From Poriferisodalis sp965226645 (GTDB lineage: Bacteria; Actinomycetota; Acidimicrobiia; Acidimicrobiales; Poriferisodalaceae), in assembly GCA_965226645.1 (NCBI GenBank), contig CBDDDL010000004.1:124001-188000 (forward strand): 64,000 nt of DNA. The letters are read 5' to 3'. Under the pieces are notes generated by a model. The model ran no database searches. It saw nothing but the letters and a program-made list of their open reading frames with translations, and had not been told where the DNA came from. Each line of letters starts with the position of its first letter. Position 1 is the first letter of the stretch. Made by a program: the position numbers and the translations under genes. Shown here piece by piece: positions 45,289 to 53,756 of this stretch.

Positions 45289-45801
45289 TCAGATGATGAA
45301 CGCCATGTTCGGCAACGCCGAGGTGGAGTTGACGAGATCGACCTTCTTCGCAGCGATGCGCAGGCCCTCGTCGGTGCGGCGCAGGCGGTGGGTGGTGCGG
45401 CCCACCCAGATGCGCATGTCGTTGGTGGCCTGCACGGCGTGTTCGTACAGGACGAAGTTGCTGCCCACTTCGTACTCGTCGCCGTCGCCGTTGTCGCCGG
45501 GATAGACAGCGAGGATCTGAATGTTCGAGATGACGCGCCGCATCGGCGACTTCGGCACCTGTGAGTAGCGTCGGCCGCTCATCAACTGCTGGATGCGTGT
45601 GGTCAGCCGGTTGCGGTTGTCGTTGAGGAAGCTCACCCGGGAGCCCGGCTCGTAGTCGCCGGCCCCGAACGGCACCCAGTAGTGAATGTCGTCGGTGACC
45701 AGCGCCACCCAGTCTTCGTACCGGGACTCATCCGCGAGCACCGCCTCGTGGTAGAGGAATTCCTCGATCTCGCGCCGCGTGGCCTCGTCGACGGCCGGCA
45801 T
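45289..45801 (-). CDS. Aromatic-ring-hydroxylating dioxygenase beta subunit (pair 1)
   Basis: The 170-residue small subunit has the SnoaL/NTF2-like cone fold. It starts with ATRREIEEFLYHEAVLADE and YEDWVALVTDDIHYWVP, continues with SNIQILAVYPGDNGDGDEYE, and ends with RIAAKKVDLVNSTSALPN. It supports the alpha3-beta3 hexamer of biphenyl/phenylpropionate-type dioxygenases and is not catalytic itself. It lies 9 bp after its alpha subunit and is a paralogue of the beta subunit at 47248 (nearly the same C-terminus). Confidence 0.9.
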   Translation of the reverse strand: MPAVDEATRREIEEFLYHEAVLADESRYEDWVALVTDDIHYWVPFGAGDYEPGSRVSFLNDNRNRLTTRIQQLMSGRRYSQVPKSPMRRVISNIQILAVYPGDNGDGDEYEVGSNFVLYEHAVQATNDMRIWVGRTTHRLRRTDEGLRIAAKKVDLVNSTSALPNMAFII

Positions 45802-45810
45802 TGTCGCTGA

Positions 45811-47190
45811 TCAGCCTTGACCGTTGCCCGACGATCCGTTGGACGGCGCTGCGCCATTCCCCTCGGCAGGTCCCGACGTCGCCGATCCGGACATGACGCA
45901 GCGGTAGTGATGCCAGAAACCGCGACTGGTGGTCTCGTCAGTGACGTCGCTCCAGCGCTGGCCGCCGCCGCTCTGCTCACGCTCGATACCGCGGCCAAGC
46001 TCGACCCAGCCGCGTTCGGTGTGCCCATGGGGGTCCGTGGCACCGCCGACATCGAACGCGCGGTGCATGCGTTCGGCGATCACCACGTCCTCTGGAAGGA
46101 AGAACGACGCTGGCCCCATCGCCGCCTCGGACTGCAGCACCACCCGCCGGTTGATGCCGGGGTCGGAGGTTTCCACCAACAGCGGCGTGTGATGGTGCTC
46201 GGTCAGCCCGGGTGCCAGGGGGTCGATCCGCGCGATGTTCATCTCGCCGAGGAACAGGTTGGGAAACACGAATGCGTGTGGCGGCCCGTCCCACATGATC
46301 GACTTCGCCTTCTCGACGCCGAAGGCCTCCTCGAGATCGTCGCAATAGGCACTGACCTTGCCGCGGGGGGCTCCGAGCCACGCCAACTCGGTGGTGTAGC
46401 TGCGGCGGAAGTCCAGCTCGACGTGACCGCCGCCGTAGTCGCGGGCCACCGACTTCGTCCGCCCTTCGCCTTCGAGGATGACGTCTTCGTACTGGCTTCC
46501 GGCCAGCAGCGACGACGCCAGCGACTCGTGGGCGAAGATGATGTGGTAGCCGTCGTTGTCGCTCTCGGGCCACATCTTCCAATTGGAATCGACCCGCTGT
46601 CCGATCCAGCCGCCGTTGAGCTGCAGCCGGCCGGTGGGGGACATATCTGCCGCACGATCGAGCAGGTCGCTGCCTCCTGGACCGAGGTGCTCGGCGAGCG
46701 GCCCGGCGGTGCCGCTCTGGTTTGCGAACACGAACCCCCGGTAGATGCTGACCTGGCCGGGCTGGTCGAGGCGAACGTCGGGCTTTTCGTTGACGAATCC
46801 CTGCGGGAACGGCGCTCCCAGCAGTGTCCCGTCGAGGTCGTAGGTCCAGGCGTGGTACGGGCAGCGGAAGTTGCGACTGTTGCCCTCGGATTGGGGGCAC
46901 AGGGTGGTACCCCGATGCGCGCACCGATTCGCAACCACGCTGATCTCGCCCTCGTGGGTACGAGCCATGAGCACTTGCTCGGTACCGAGCCGTCGGGCAA
47001 CCCAGTCGCCGCCATTGGGAATCTCGGACTCGTGGCCCACGAATACCCAGCCGTCGGTGAAGATGCGCTTCATCTCGTCGGCGAAGACGGACGGGACGGT
47101 GTACAGACTTCCGTGAACGCGGTAGTCCTGCACCAGGTGCGTGTAGTCCCTGCCAGTGCCAACGATCGGCGTCTCGGCGGCTAACACCAT
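45811..47190 (-). CDS. Rieske aromatic-ring-hydroxylating dioxygenase alpha subunit (pair 1)
   Basis: The 459-residue catalytic subunit has a Rieske domain with CAHRG (about C90, H92) and CPYHAW (about C110, H113), and the mononuclear iron site in ESDNDGYHIIFAHES. It adds both atoms of O2 to an aromatic ring or related substrate. No ferredoxin or reductase lies nearby, so electrons must come from components encoded elsewhere. The C-terminal 30 residues are a Gly/Ser/Asn-rich tail absent from its paralogue. ATG 47190 is used; a GTG lies one codon upstream. Confidence 0.9.
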   Translation of the reverse strand: MVLAAETPIVGTGRDYTHLVQDYRVHGSLYTVPSVFADEMKRIFTDGWVFVGHESEIPNGGDWVARRLGTEQVLMARTHEGEISVVANRCAHRGTTLCPQSEGNSRNFRCPYHAWTYDLDGTLLGAPFPQGFVNEKPDVRLDQPGQVSIYRGFVFANQSGTAGPLAEHLGPGGSDLLDRAADMSPTGRLQLNGGWIGQRVDSNWKMWPESDNDGYHIIFAHESLASSLLAGSQYEDVILEGEGRTKSVARDYGGGHVELDFRRSYTTELAWLGAPRGKVSAYCDDLEEAFGVEKAKSIMWDGPPHAFVFPNLFLGEMNIARIDPLAPGLTEHHHTPLLVETSDPGINRRVVLQSEAAMGPASFFLPEDVVIAERMHRAFDVGGATDPHGHTERGWVELGRGIEREQSGGGQRWSDVTDETTSRGFWHHYRCVMSGSATSGPAEGNGAAPSNGSSGNGQG

Positions 47191-47247
47191 CACGTTCGAG
47201 ACTACTCTTGCCCGCCGGATGACGTCAGAAGCGGGCCGAGGGCACGG

Positions 47248-47742
47248 CTAGATGATGAACGCCAAGTTTGGCAGCGGCGAGGTGGAGTTCACAAGCTCCA
47301 CCTTCTTGGCCGCCATGCGCAGGCCATCGGATGTGTGCCGCAGGCGGTGCGTCGCCCGTCCCGCCCACAGCCGCAGGTGGCCCGTGGCCTGCACCGCATG
47401 TTCGTAGAGCACGAAGTTGCTGCCCACTTCGAGCTCGTCGCCGTCGGCGCTGAGGATCTCGATGTTCGAAACGACCCGGCGCATCGACGACGGAGGGTCT
47501 TGCGCGTGGTGGACGCCGGTTGCGAGTTGGCGGATGCGTGTGCCGAGACGGGCCCGGTTGTCGTTGATGTAGCTGACTCGGTTGCCGGGTTCGTAGTCGC
47601 CAGGGCCGAACGGCACCCAATAGTGCATGTCGTCCGTGACCAGCGCTTCCCATTCGTCGTAGCGGGACTCGTCAGCCAGCCGTGCCTCGAGGTACACGAA
47701 CGCCTCGATGTCGCGGAGCGTTGCCTCGTCGACACGGTCCAT
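47248..47742 (-). CDS. Aromatic-ring-hydroxylating dioxygenase beta subunit (pair 2)
   Basis: This 164-residue SnoaL-fold small subunit starts DEATLRDIEAFVYLEARLAD and YDEWEALVTDDMHYWVPFGP and ends KKVELVNSTSPLPNLAFII. It is a close paralogue of the subunit at 45289, and the gene order alpha-beta is the same, which points to duplication of a two-gene unit followed by divergence. The start lies 9 bp after the alpha-subunit stop, the same spacing as in pair 1. Confidence 0.9.
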   Translation of the reverse strand: MDRVDEATLRDIEAFVYLEARLADESRYDEWEALVTDDMHYWVPFGPGDYEPGNRVSYINDNRARLGTRIRQLATGVHHAQDPPSSMRRVVSNIEILSADGDELEVGSNFVLYEHAVQATGHLRLWAGRATHRLRHTSDGLRMAAKKVELVNSTSPLPNLAFII

Positions 47743-47751
47743 GGCGGCTGC

Positions 47752-49062
47752 TCAGACTCCGTTGGAGGGACCGTTCACGATGTCATTGGCCATGACGTCG
47801 CGGTAGTGGTGCCAGAAGCCGCGATTGGTGGTCTCGTCGGTGATGTCGCTCCACCGCTGACCGTCTTCTGTGTGCTCACGCTCCAGGCCCCGGCTGAGAT
47901 CGATCCATCCGTCGTCACCGACGACGGCTCCTTCGAAGGCACGGTGCATGCGTTCGGCGATCACCGCGTCGTCGGTGAGGAAGAACGATGCGGGGCCCAT
48001 CGCTGCCTCGGACTGCAGCACCAGCCTGCGGTTGACGCTCTCGTCAGTGCCTTCGACCAGCAGCGGCGTGTGGTGGTGCACGGTGACGCCCGGCGCAAGC
48101 GGTTCGATCCGGGCGATGTTCATCTCGGCGAGGAACAGGTTGGGGAACACAAGGGCGTGCGGCGGTCCGTCCCACAGGATCGTCTGCGCCTTGTCGGTGC
48201 CAACCGAGCGCTCCAGCGCGTCGCAGTAGTCGGTGACCTTCTCACGCTTGGTTCCGAGCCAGGCGAGCTCGGTCGTGTAGCCGCGACGGAAATCCAGCTC
48301 GACGTGGCCCCCGTCGTAGGCCCGTGTCACTGAATCGGAAGCCCCTTCGCCGCCCATGACGATCTCGTCGTAGTAGGTGTCCGGGACTGCCTGCGCCATC
48401 GACGCGTGGGTGAAATTGAGGTGGTAGCCGTCGTTGTCGCTCTCTGGCCACATCTTCCAGTTTGAGTCGATCCGCTGTCCGATCCAGCCGGCACTCAGGC
48501 GAACCCTGCCCGTCGGCGACATGTTCGACGTCCGGTCGATGAGATCAGTGCCGCCTGCGCCCAAATGCTCGCTGAGCGGCCCAGCGGTGCCGCTGCGATT
48601 GGCAAACACGAATCCCCGATAGTCGTCCACCCCGCCGGGCCGGTCGAGCCCCAGATCTGCGGTGTCCTTGTGGAAGCCCTTGGGTCCGGGGACACCGAGC
48701 AGCGTGCCGTCGAGGTCGTACGTCCACCCGTGGTAGGGGCAGCGGAAGTTGCGGTTGTTGCCGTCGTTCTGCGGGCACAGGGTGGTGCCTCGGTGTGCGC
48801 ACCGGTTCGCCACGACGCTGACGGCGCCGTCACGGTTGCGCACCATCAGCACCGGCTCGGTGCCCAGTCGTCGGGAGACCCAGTCGCCGATGTTCGGCAC
48901 CTCGGACTCGTGGCCCACAAACACCCAGCCGTCGGTGAAGATGCGCCGCATCTCGGCCGCGAACACAGCCGCGTCGGTGTAGAGGCTGCCGTGGATGCGG
49001 TCGTCCTGCACGAGGTGCCGGTAGTCGTACGCAGCAGGCGAGCTCTGCACTGTCAGTGCCAT
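47752..49062 (-). CDS. Rieske aromatic-ring-hydroxylating dioxygenase alpha subunit (pair 2)
   Basis: The 436-residue catalytic subunit has Rieske ligands in NRCAHRG (C88, H90) and CPYHGW (C108, H111), and the iron site in ESDNDGYHLNFTHAS. It is closely similar to the alpha subunit of pair 1 through most of its length but lacks the Gly/Ser-rich C-terminal tail. Both pairs are in the same direction and probably one transcription unit starting here. ATG 49062 has GGGAG upstream; a GTG at 49086 would add eight residues. Confidence 0.9.
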   Translation of the reverse strand: MALTVQSSPAAYDYRHLVQDDRIHGSLYTDAAVFAAEMRRIFTDGWVFVGHESEVPNIGDWVSRRLGTEPVLMVRNRDGAVSVVANRCAHRGTTLCPQNDGNNRNFRCPYHGWTYDLDGTLLGVPGPKGFHKDTADLGLDRPGGVDDYRGFVFANRSGTAGPLSEHLGAGGTDLIDRTSNMSPTGRVRLSAGWIGQRIDSNWKMWPESDNDGYHLNFTHASMAQAVPDTYYDEIVMGGEGASDSVTRAYDGGHVELDFRRGYTTELAWLGTKREKVTDYCDALERSVGTDKAQTILWDGPPHALVFPNLFLAEMNIARIEPLAPGVTVHHHTPLLVEGTDESVNRRLVLQSEAAMGPASFFLTDDAVIAERMHRAFEGAVVGDDGWIDLSRGLEREHTEDGQRWSDITDETTNRGFWHHYRDVMANDIVNGPSNGV

Positions 49063-49200
49063 CGATGCCACTCCCGTCGCTGTCACGAGACGCTAGGCGA
49101 TCCACTCCCTGCGCCGCTGACGCTGCGTCCATTGGCAGTGCCCGTGGGCCGGCCAGTTCGAGCAACCTCCGTATCGCTGTGCGCTCGAACCCCCGCCGCG

Positions 49201-49343
49201 ATGGCGCCGATGTTGACGGACCGCGGCACGTGATGTCCCAAAACAGCATCAGACGGTGTCACAAAGCGGCATTGAGACCTGTTGTTAACCGACATTGAAC
49301 GGTGTTGAAAAACAGCATCACGGGAGTTTGCAATTGATACCCT
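49201..49343. promoter_or_regulatory. AT-rich region with direct repeats before the DUF4143 ATPase gene
   Basis: AAAACAGCATCA occurs at 49240-49251 and again at 49309-49320. Between them lie GACGGTGTC and GAACGGTGTTG, and TGATG...CATCA forms a loose inverted repeat at the first copy. The stretch is much richer in A+T than its surroundings and probably holds the promoters of the divergent ATPase and Rieske genes. Confidence 0.35.
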
Positions 49344-50639
49344 GTGAACGTGGCTGGATACTTGCAGCGATTGGTGGACCCCCTGGTGGCGGAATTGATC
49401 GCGGAGTTGCCAGCGATTGCCGTCGTGGGGCCACGTGCGGCAGGCAAGACGACCACTGCCGCACGGCATGCGCGCACAGTCATCCGACTCGACCGGCCTG
49501 CCGAGGCGTATGCCGTGGCCGCGGACCCTGATGCGGCGCTGCGAGGTCTTGCCGAGCCAATCCTGCTTGACGAGTGGCAGGAGGTACCGAGCGTGCTCGG
49601 AGCGGTGAAACGGGCGTGCGACGTTGAGCCGCGACCTGGAAGGTTCATTCTGACGGGCTCGGTGCGCGCGGAGATGCAGACGAGTACATGGCCGGGAACA
49701 GGCCGCGTGACCCGCGTGACGATGTTCCCGCTGACCGTGGGCGAATTGGACGGCAGTGGTTACACGCCGCTCGTCGACAGGATCATCGACGACGGCCTCG
49801 GTGACGTGGCGGTCAGCAGCGGCCGATCTGCGGCGCTCCGGCTCGGAGACGGTACGAGCCCGAGTTCCCTTCAGAGCCCTCATGTGCTTCCCGACTACTT
49901 GTCGATGGCGCTTCGGGGCGGCTATCCCCAGGCAACCCTCATCGAAAGCGAACGAGTACGACGAAATTGGCTAGCGAGCTACGTGGACGAGATCGTGACC
50001 CGGGACGCCGAAGCGGCTGGAGGCTCCGGCGACAGCACCCGGCTGCGTCGCTATTTCGAAACGTATGCACTCAACTCTGGTGGCACTGCCGACGACATCA
50101 CCATTTACGGGGCCGCAGGCATCGATCGACGCACAGCACTTGCGTACCGCGACCTGCTCGGTCGGATACACGTCATCGACGACCTGCCCGCTTGGTCCTC
50201 GAACCGACTGAAGCGGCTCTCTCGTGTGCCGAAGCGGTTCCTTGTGGACCCATCACTGTTGGGGGCTGTTACGGGCGCAACCGTGTCCAGCGCGATGCGC
50301 GACGGGGATCTACTCGGCAGGTTGCTGGAGACGATGGTGGTGTCGCAGCTCCGTGCTCAGGCGACAGTCAGCGATCATCGATGTGCGCTCTACCATCTCC
50401 GCCAGCACAACGGACGCCACGAAATCGATGTCGTCGCCGAACTCGATGCCCGGCACGTCATCGGTTTCGAGATCAAGGCTACGGCAGCCCCTTCTAGGGC
50501 CGACGCACGTCACCTCGGATGGCTCCGGGACGAACTGGGCGATCGCTTCGTGGCCGGTGTGGTCCTGCACACAGGACCGGCTGCGTTCACGTTGGGCGAC
50601 CGCCTCAGCGCTTTGCCGATTAGTGCCTTGTGGGCCTGA
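49344..50639 (+). CDS. AAA-family ATPase with DUF4143 domain
   Basis: The 431-residue protein of the AAA_14/DUF4143 family has Walker A GPRAAGKTT at about 29-37 and Walker B ILLDEWQEVPSVL, then sensor-like GRFILTGSVRAEM. The C-terminal DUF4143 domain carries the nuclease-like core with HNGRHEIDVVAELDARHVIG followed by EIKATAAPSRADA. The ID-E-K arrangement matches a PD-(D/E)xK fold. Such proteins are common, often horizontally acquired and of unclear function; toxin-antitoxin-like or defence roles have been suggested. It is a single gene with its own AT-rich upstream region, and the GTG start at 49344 follows directly. Confidence 0.8.
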   Translation: MNVAGYLQRLVDPLVAELIAELPAIAVVGPRAAGKTTTAARHARTVIRLDRPAEAYAVAADPDAALRGLAEPILLDEWQEVPSVLGAVKRACDVEPRPGRFILTGSVRAEMQTSTWPGTGRVTRVTMFPLTVGELDGSGYTPLVDRIIDDGLGDVAVSSGRSAALRLGDGTSPSSLQSPHVLPDYLSMALRGGYPQATLIESERVRRNWLASYVDEIVTRDAEAAGGSGDSTRLRRYFETYALNSGGTADDITIYGAAGIDRRTALAYRDLLGRIHVIDDLPAWSSNRLKRLSRVPKRFLVDPSLLGAVTGATVSSAMRDGDLLGRLLETMVVSQLRAQATVSDHRCALYHLRQHNGRHEIDVVAELDARHVIGFEIKATAAPSRADARHLGWLRDELGDRFVAGVVLHTGPAAFTLGDRLSALPISALWA

Positions 50640-50679
50640 GCAAGAGCAGTTCTTCGACGAGCATCGTGACAGGCGGTTG

Positions 50680-51516
50680 CTAAATCCCGGGGGTTCGGTA
50701 TCCGTCGTTGCGCCACAGGATCGGGAAGTGGTTCTCGTCCATCTCGTCGTCGGTGAGCCGGGCGTAGCGGGAGTAGATCGGTCCGTTGCCCTCGCCGAGA
50801 CCGTCTCGGTTGAAACGGGCCTCGCTGCTGGCGCAATGCAGTACCAGAGTCCGTCGATGGCGGCTGGAACTGTTCGGCCCCGAGCCGTGCCACACCCAGC
50901 CGTGATGGAATGAACCGCCTCCCATACCGACTTCGACTGCCGCGATGTCCAGCTCGACACAGGCGGCCTCGGCGGCCTCGGTAACAGTGGCCCGGTAGTC
51001 GTCGGGGGCATGAAACTCGCCGGTCGGGTTGCCTGCGGTGGGCCAGCGATGCGATCCGCGGGCAATCTCCAATGTGCCGCCGCCGGCCGCGGTGTCGTCC
51101 AGCGCTATCCAGCACGAGAACATCTCGGTGGGCGTGTACCAGGCCAGATAGGCGTTGTCGCGGTGGAAGCCCAGCGACCGGGCGCCAGGCGGCTTCCATA
51201 GCACGTTGTCCTGGATGATGCGAGCGCCGGGCCAACCCGCCAACGTGGCGACAGCTTCGCCCAGATGGACGTTGAGCACCGTCGACGCGATGAGCCGGTC
51301 GGCTTTCCAGCCGTTGCAGATCTGCCGGGTCAGAGTCGGATCGTCGCGCTCTTCGAGCCAGTTGACCTCGTCGGGAGCGGTGCCCGTCTCGAACTCACCG
51401 CGGAACAGCCGCTCGAATCTCTCCTTGAGCGGTTCAATCAGTTTCGGATCAATCAGCGAATCGACCGTGACGAAGCCATCGGCCAAGAAAGACTCCACAT
51501 CCTCGACCGCGAGCAT
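50680..51516 (-). CDS. Phytanoyl-CoA dioxygenase (PhyH)-family oxygenase (second copy)
   Basis: The 278-residue Fe(II)/2-oxoglutarate oxygenase has the H-x-D in LGFHRDNAYLAWY and WIALDDTAAGGGTLEIARGS. The distal His is in SFHHGWVWHGSGPNSS, followed by the RHRRTLVLHCASSEA arginine. It shares only fold-level similarity with the PhyH protein at 14426. An acyl-CoA dehydrogenase gene lies 37 bp upstream in the same direction, so an acyl-CoA substrate is possible. The first residues LAVEDVESFLADGFVTVDSL are the standard family N-terminus. Confidence 0.87.
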   Translation of the reverse strand: MLAVEDVESFLADGFVTVDSLIDPKLIEPLKERFERLFRGEFETGTAPDEVNWLEERDDPTLTRQICNGWKADRLIASTVLNVHLGEAVATLAGWPGARIIQDNVLWKPPGARSLGFHRDNAYLAWYTPTEMFSCWIALDDTAAGGGTLEIARGSHRWPTAGNPTGEFHAPDDYRATVTEAAEAACVELDIAAVEVGMGGGSFHHGWVWHGSGPNSSSRHRRTLVLHCASSEARFNRDGLGEGNGPIYSRYARLTDDEMDENHFPILWRNDGYRTPGI

Positions 51517-51553
51517 ATTCGTCGGCGGTGATGTGTCTGATGTTCCGGATGTC

Positions 51554-52792
51554 TTACGACAGCCTGAAGTCGGGATCGTGGCGGCGGAGTTCGCGGCGGG
51601 CGATGGTCATCTTGTGGACCTCGTCGGGGCCGTCAGCGATCCGCAGGGTGCGCATGTGCGCGTACATCTCGGCCAGTGGGAAGAACTGGGTCACGCCGCC
51701 GGCGCCATGCACCTGAATGGCCCGGTCGATCACTTTCAGCGCCATGTTGGGTACGGCCACCTTGATGCCGGAGATCTCCTGCGCCGCTGCCTTGTTGCCG
51801 ATCGTGTCCATCAGGTGCGCCACGTGCAGGACGTACTCGCGGGCTTGATCGATCTCGATGCGGGCCTCGGCGATCCAGTCCTGGATGAGTCCCTGTTGGG
51901 CGACCGGCTTGCCGAAGGTTTCGCGCTCGAGCGCCCGGCGGCACATGCACTCCAACGCTCGTTCGGCCACGCCGATGGACCGCATGCAATGGTGGATTCG
52001 ACCTGGGCCGAGACGAGCCTGGCTGATGGCAAAGCCCTCGCCCTCGCCGCCCAGGATGTGGTCCTCGGGCACACGCACGTTTTCGTACACCAGCTCGGGG
52101 TGACCGCCCCGGTCGTGGTAGCCGAACACCCGCGGGTCGCGCCCGACGCTGATCCCCTCCGCGTGGCGCGGCACCACGATCATGGACTGTTGGCGATGCC
52201 GCGGGCCGTCAGGGTCGTTCTTGCCCATGACAATGAGCACCTGGCACTCGGGCCGCAGTGCGTTCGAGGAGAACCACTTGCGGCCATTGAGCACGTACTC
52301 GTCGCCGTCGCGGTCGATCCGCAGCCGGATGTTGGAGGCATCAGAGCTGGCCACCTCGGGCTCGGTCATCGAGAAGGTGGACCGGAACTCGCCCTCCAGC
52401 AGTGGCGCGAGGTACTGCTGCTTGACCCGCTCGGAGCCGTACAGGTTCAGGATCTCCATGTTGCCGGTGTCGGGCGCGGAGCAATTCAGCGCTTCGGAGC
52501 TGAATGTGACCTTGCCGAGCTGCTCAGAGATCGGCGAGTAGTCGAGATTAGACAGCTTGGTGCCGGGCGCCTGCGGGTCGAGGTGGGGGATGAACAGGTT
52601 CCACAGCCCACGCTCGCGGGCGGCGGCCTTGAGTTTGTCCATGATCGCTGGCGTGGCGTGCACGTTTCCCGCGGCAGCCAACTCGTCGTACTGCTCGTGG
52701 TACTCCTGCTCATTGGGATAGATGTGGTCGTCCATGAACGACTGCACGGCCTCTTGCGTTTCGAGGCCCTTCTTCGTGTACGCATGCGCCAT
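51554..52792 (-). CDS. Acyl-CoA dehydrogenase (ACAD11-like)
   Basis: The 412-residue flavoprotein has FSMTEPEVASSDASNIR as the FAD/acyl loop, EYVLNGRKWFSSNA, and FGKPVAQQGLIQDWIAEARI in the C-terminal helical domain. VHGAGGVTQFFPLAEMYAHM with MRTLRIADGPDEVHK follow at the end. The LRIADGPDEVH ending and the TEPEVASSD motif are typical of ACAD10/11-type enzymes, which oxidise acyl-CoAs including 4-hydroxy forms. It lies between PhyH and SDR genes. A typical N-terminus (AYTKKGLETQEAVQSFM) supports ATG 52792. Confidence 0.92.
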   Translation of the reverse strand: MAHAYTKKGLETQEAVQSFMDDHIYPNEQEYHEQYDELAAAGNVHATPAIMDKLKAAARERGLWNLFIPHLDPQAPGTKLSNLDYSPISEQLGKVTFSSEALNCSAPDTGNMEILNLYGSERVKQQYLAPLLEGEFRSTFSMTEPEVASSDASNIRLRIDRDGDEYVLNGRKWFSSNALRPECQVLIVMGKNDPDGPRHRQQSMIVVPRHAEGISVGRDPRVFGYHDRGGHPELVYENVRVPEDHILGGEGEGFAISQARLGPGRIHHCMRSIGVAERALECMCRRALERETFGKPVAQQGLIQDWIAEARIEIDQAREYVLHVAHLMDTIGNKAAAQEISGIKVAVPNMALKVIDRAIQVHGAGGVTQFFPLAEMYAHMRTLRIADGPDEVHKMTIARRELRRHDPDFRLS

Positions 52793-52911
52793 GGTTTCGC
52801 TCCAGTCATGGGTATTCGATTCGCGCCCAGAAAGTAGCGGGCGCCCGTGCGTCGCGAAGCTAGCCCACGGCTGCGCAACGTTTCAGGGCCACCTCACGCG
52901 GCTTGTACATC

Positions 52912-53703
52912 TCAGACGTGCGTGCCGACGCCACCATCGACCGTCAGGCAGGTGCCGTTGACGTAGCTGGCAGCGTTGCTGGCGAGGAAGACCACGCCCG
53001 ATGCAACCTCGTCGGCGGTGCCGTAGCGGCCTTGAGGTACTCCGGTGGAGTTGCGGGCAAAGATGGCCTCGGCGTCGGTGTTGTTCGCCTCGGCGATCTC
53101 GGCGGCTGCGCGTTCCCACATGTCGGTGCGGATGAGTCCGGGGATGACCGTGTTGGTAAGCACGTTGTCGGCGCCGTACTTGCCCGCGAGCGCTTTCGCC
53201 GTCGCCACCATCGCGGCTTTGGTGGCGGCGTAGTCAATGAGCGCCGCATTCGGCGAGAAGGCAGCACCGGTGGCGATCATGATGATGCGGCCCCATTTCT
53301 GCTTGCGCATGTGGGGGAGACAGAACCGGGTGCAGCGCACAGCCGACATGAGGTTGAGCTGGTGCAGGTCGGTCCAGTCGTCGTCGGACATGTACAGAAA
53401 GTTGCGCGACGGCGAGGCACCAACGTTGTTGACGACGATGTCAGCCGGCCCGACGTCGGCCGCCGCGGCTTCGAGGAAGCTCTGCGTGGACTCGGCGTCG
53501 GCCATATCGGCCGTGTAGCCGCGCACCGAGCCGGAGCCCGACGGCGGCTCGTACGCAGCGAGTGTGTCGACGGCCTCAGCGCCGCGTGCGCAGAACGCCA
53601 CCGCGGCACCGTGGTCGGCCAGCAGCCTCACCGCGGCCTCGCCGATGCCCTTGCTGGCACCGGTGACCAGCGCCGTACGTCCTGACAGGTCTAAGTCCAG
53701 CAT
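52912..53703 (-). CDS. Short-chain dehydrogenase/reductase
   Basis: The 263-residue Rossmann oxidoreductase has cofactor motif TGASKGIGEA near residue 14 and VNNVGASPSRNFLY. The catalytic Ser position is replaced by IIMIATGAAFSPNAALIDYA, where Thr or Ala follows the strand, and the catalytic pair is in DYAATKAAM (Y-x3-K). The C-terminus YVNGTCLTVDGGVGTHV is the usual end. It probably oxidises or reduces a hydroxyacyl or alcohol intermediate of the neighbouring acyl-CoA pathway. Confidence 0.9.
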   Translation of the reverse strand: MLDLDLSGRTALVTGASKGIGEAAVRLLADHGAAVAFCARGAEAVDTLAAYEPPSGSGSVRGYTADMADAESTQSFLEAAAADVGPADIVVNNVGASPSRNFLYMSDDDWTDLHQLNLMSAVRCTRFCLPHMRKQKWGRIIMIATGAAFSPNAALIDYAATKAAMVATAKALAGKYGADNVLTNTVIPGLIRTDMWERAAAEIAEANNTDAEAIFARNSTGVPQGRYGTADEVASGVVFLASNAASYVNGTCLTVDGGVGTHV

Positions 53704-53756
53704 GTGTTCCTTCCCGAAATCCGATAGTCCGATGGGACTGTTGTCGGCTCGATGCC

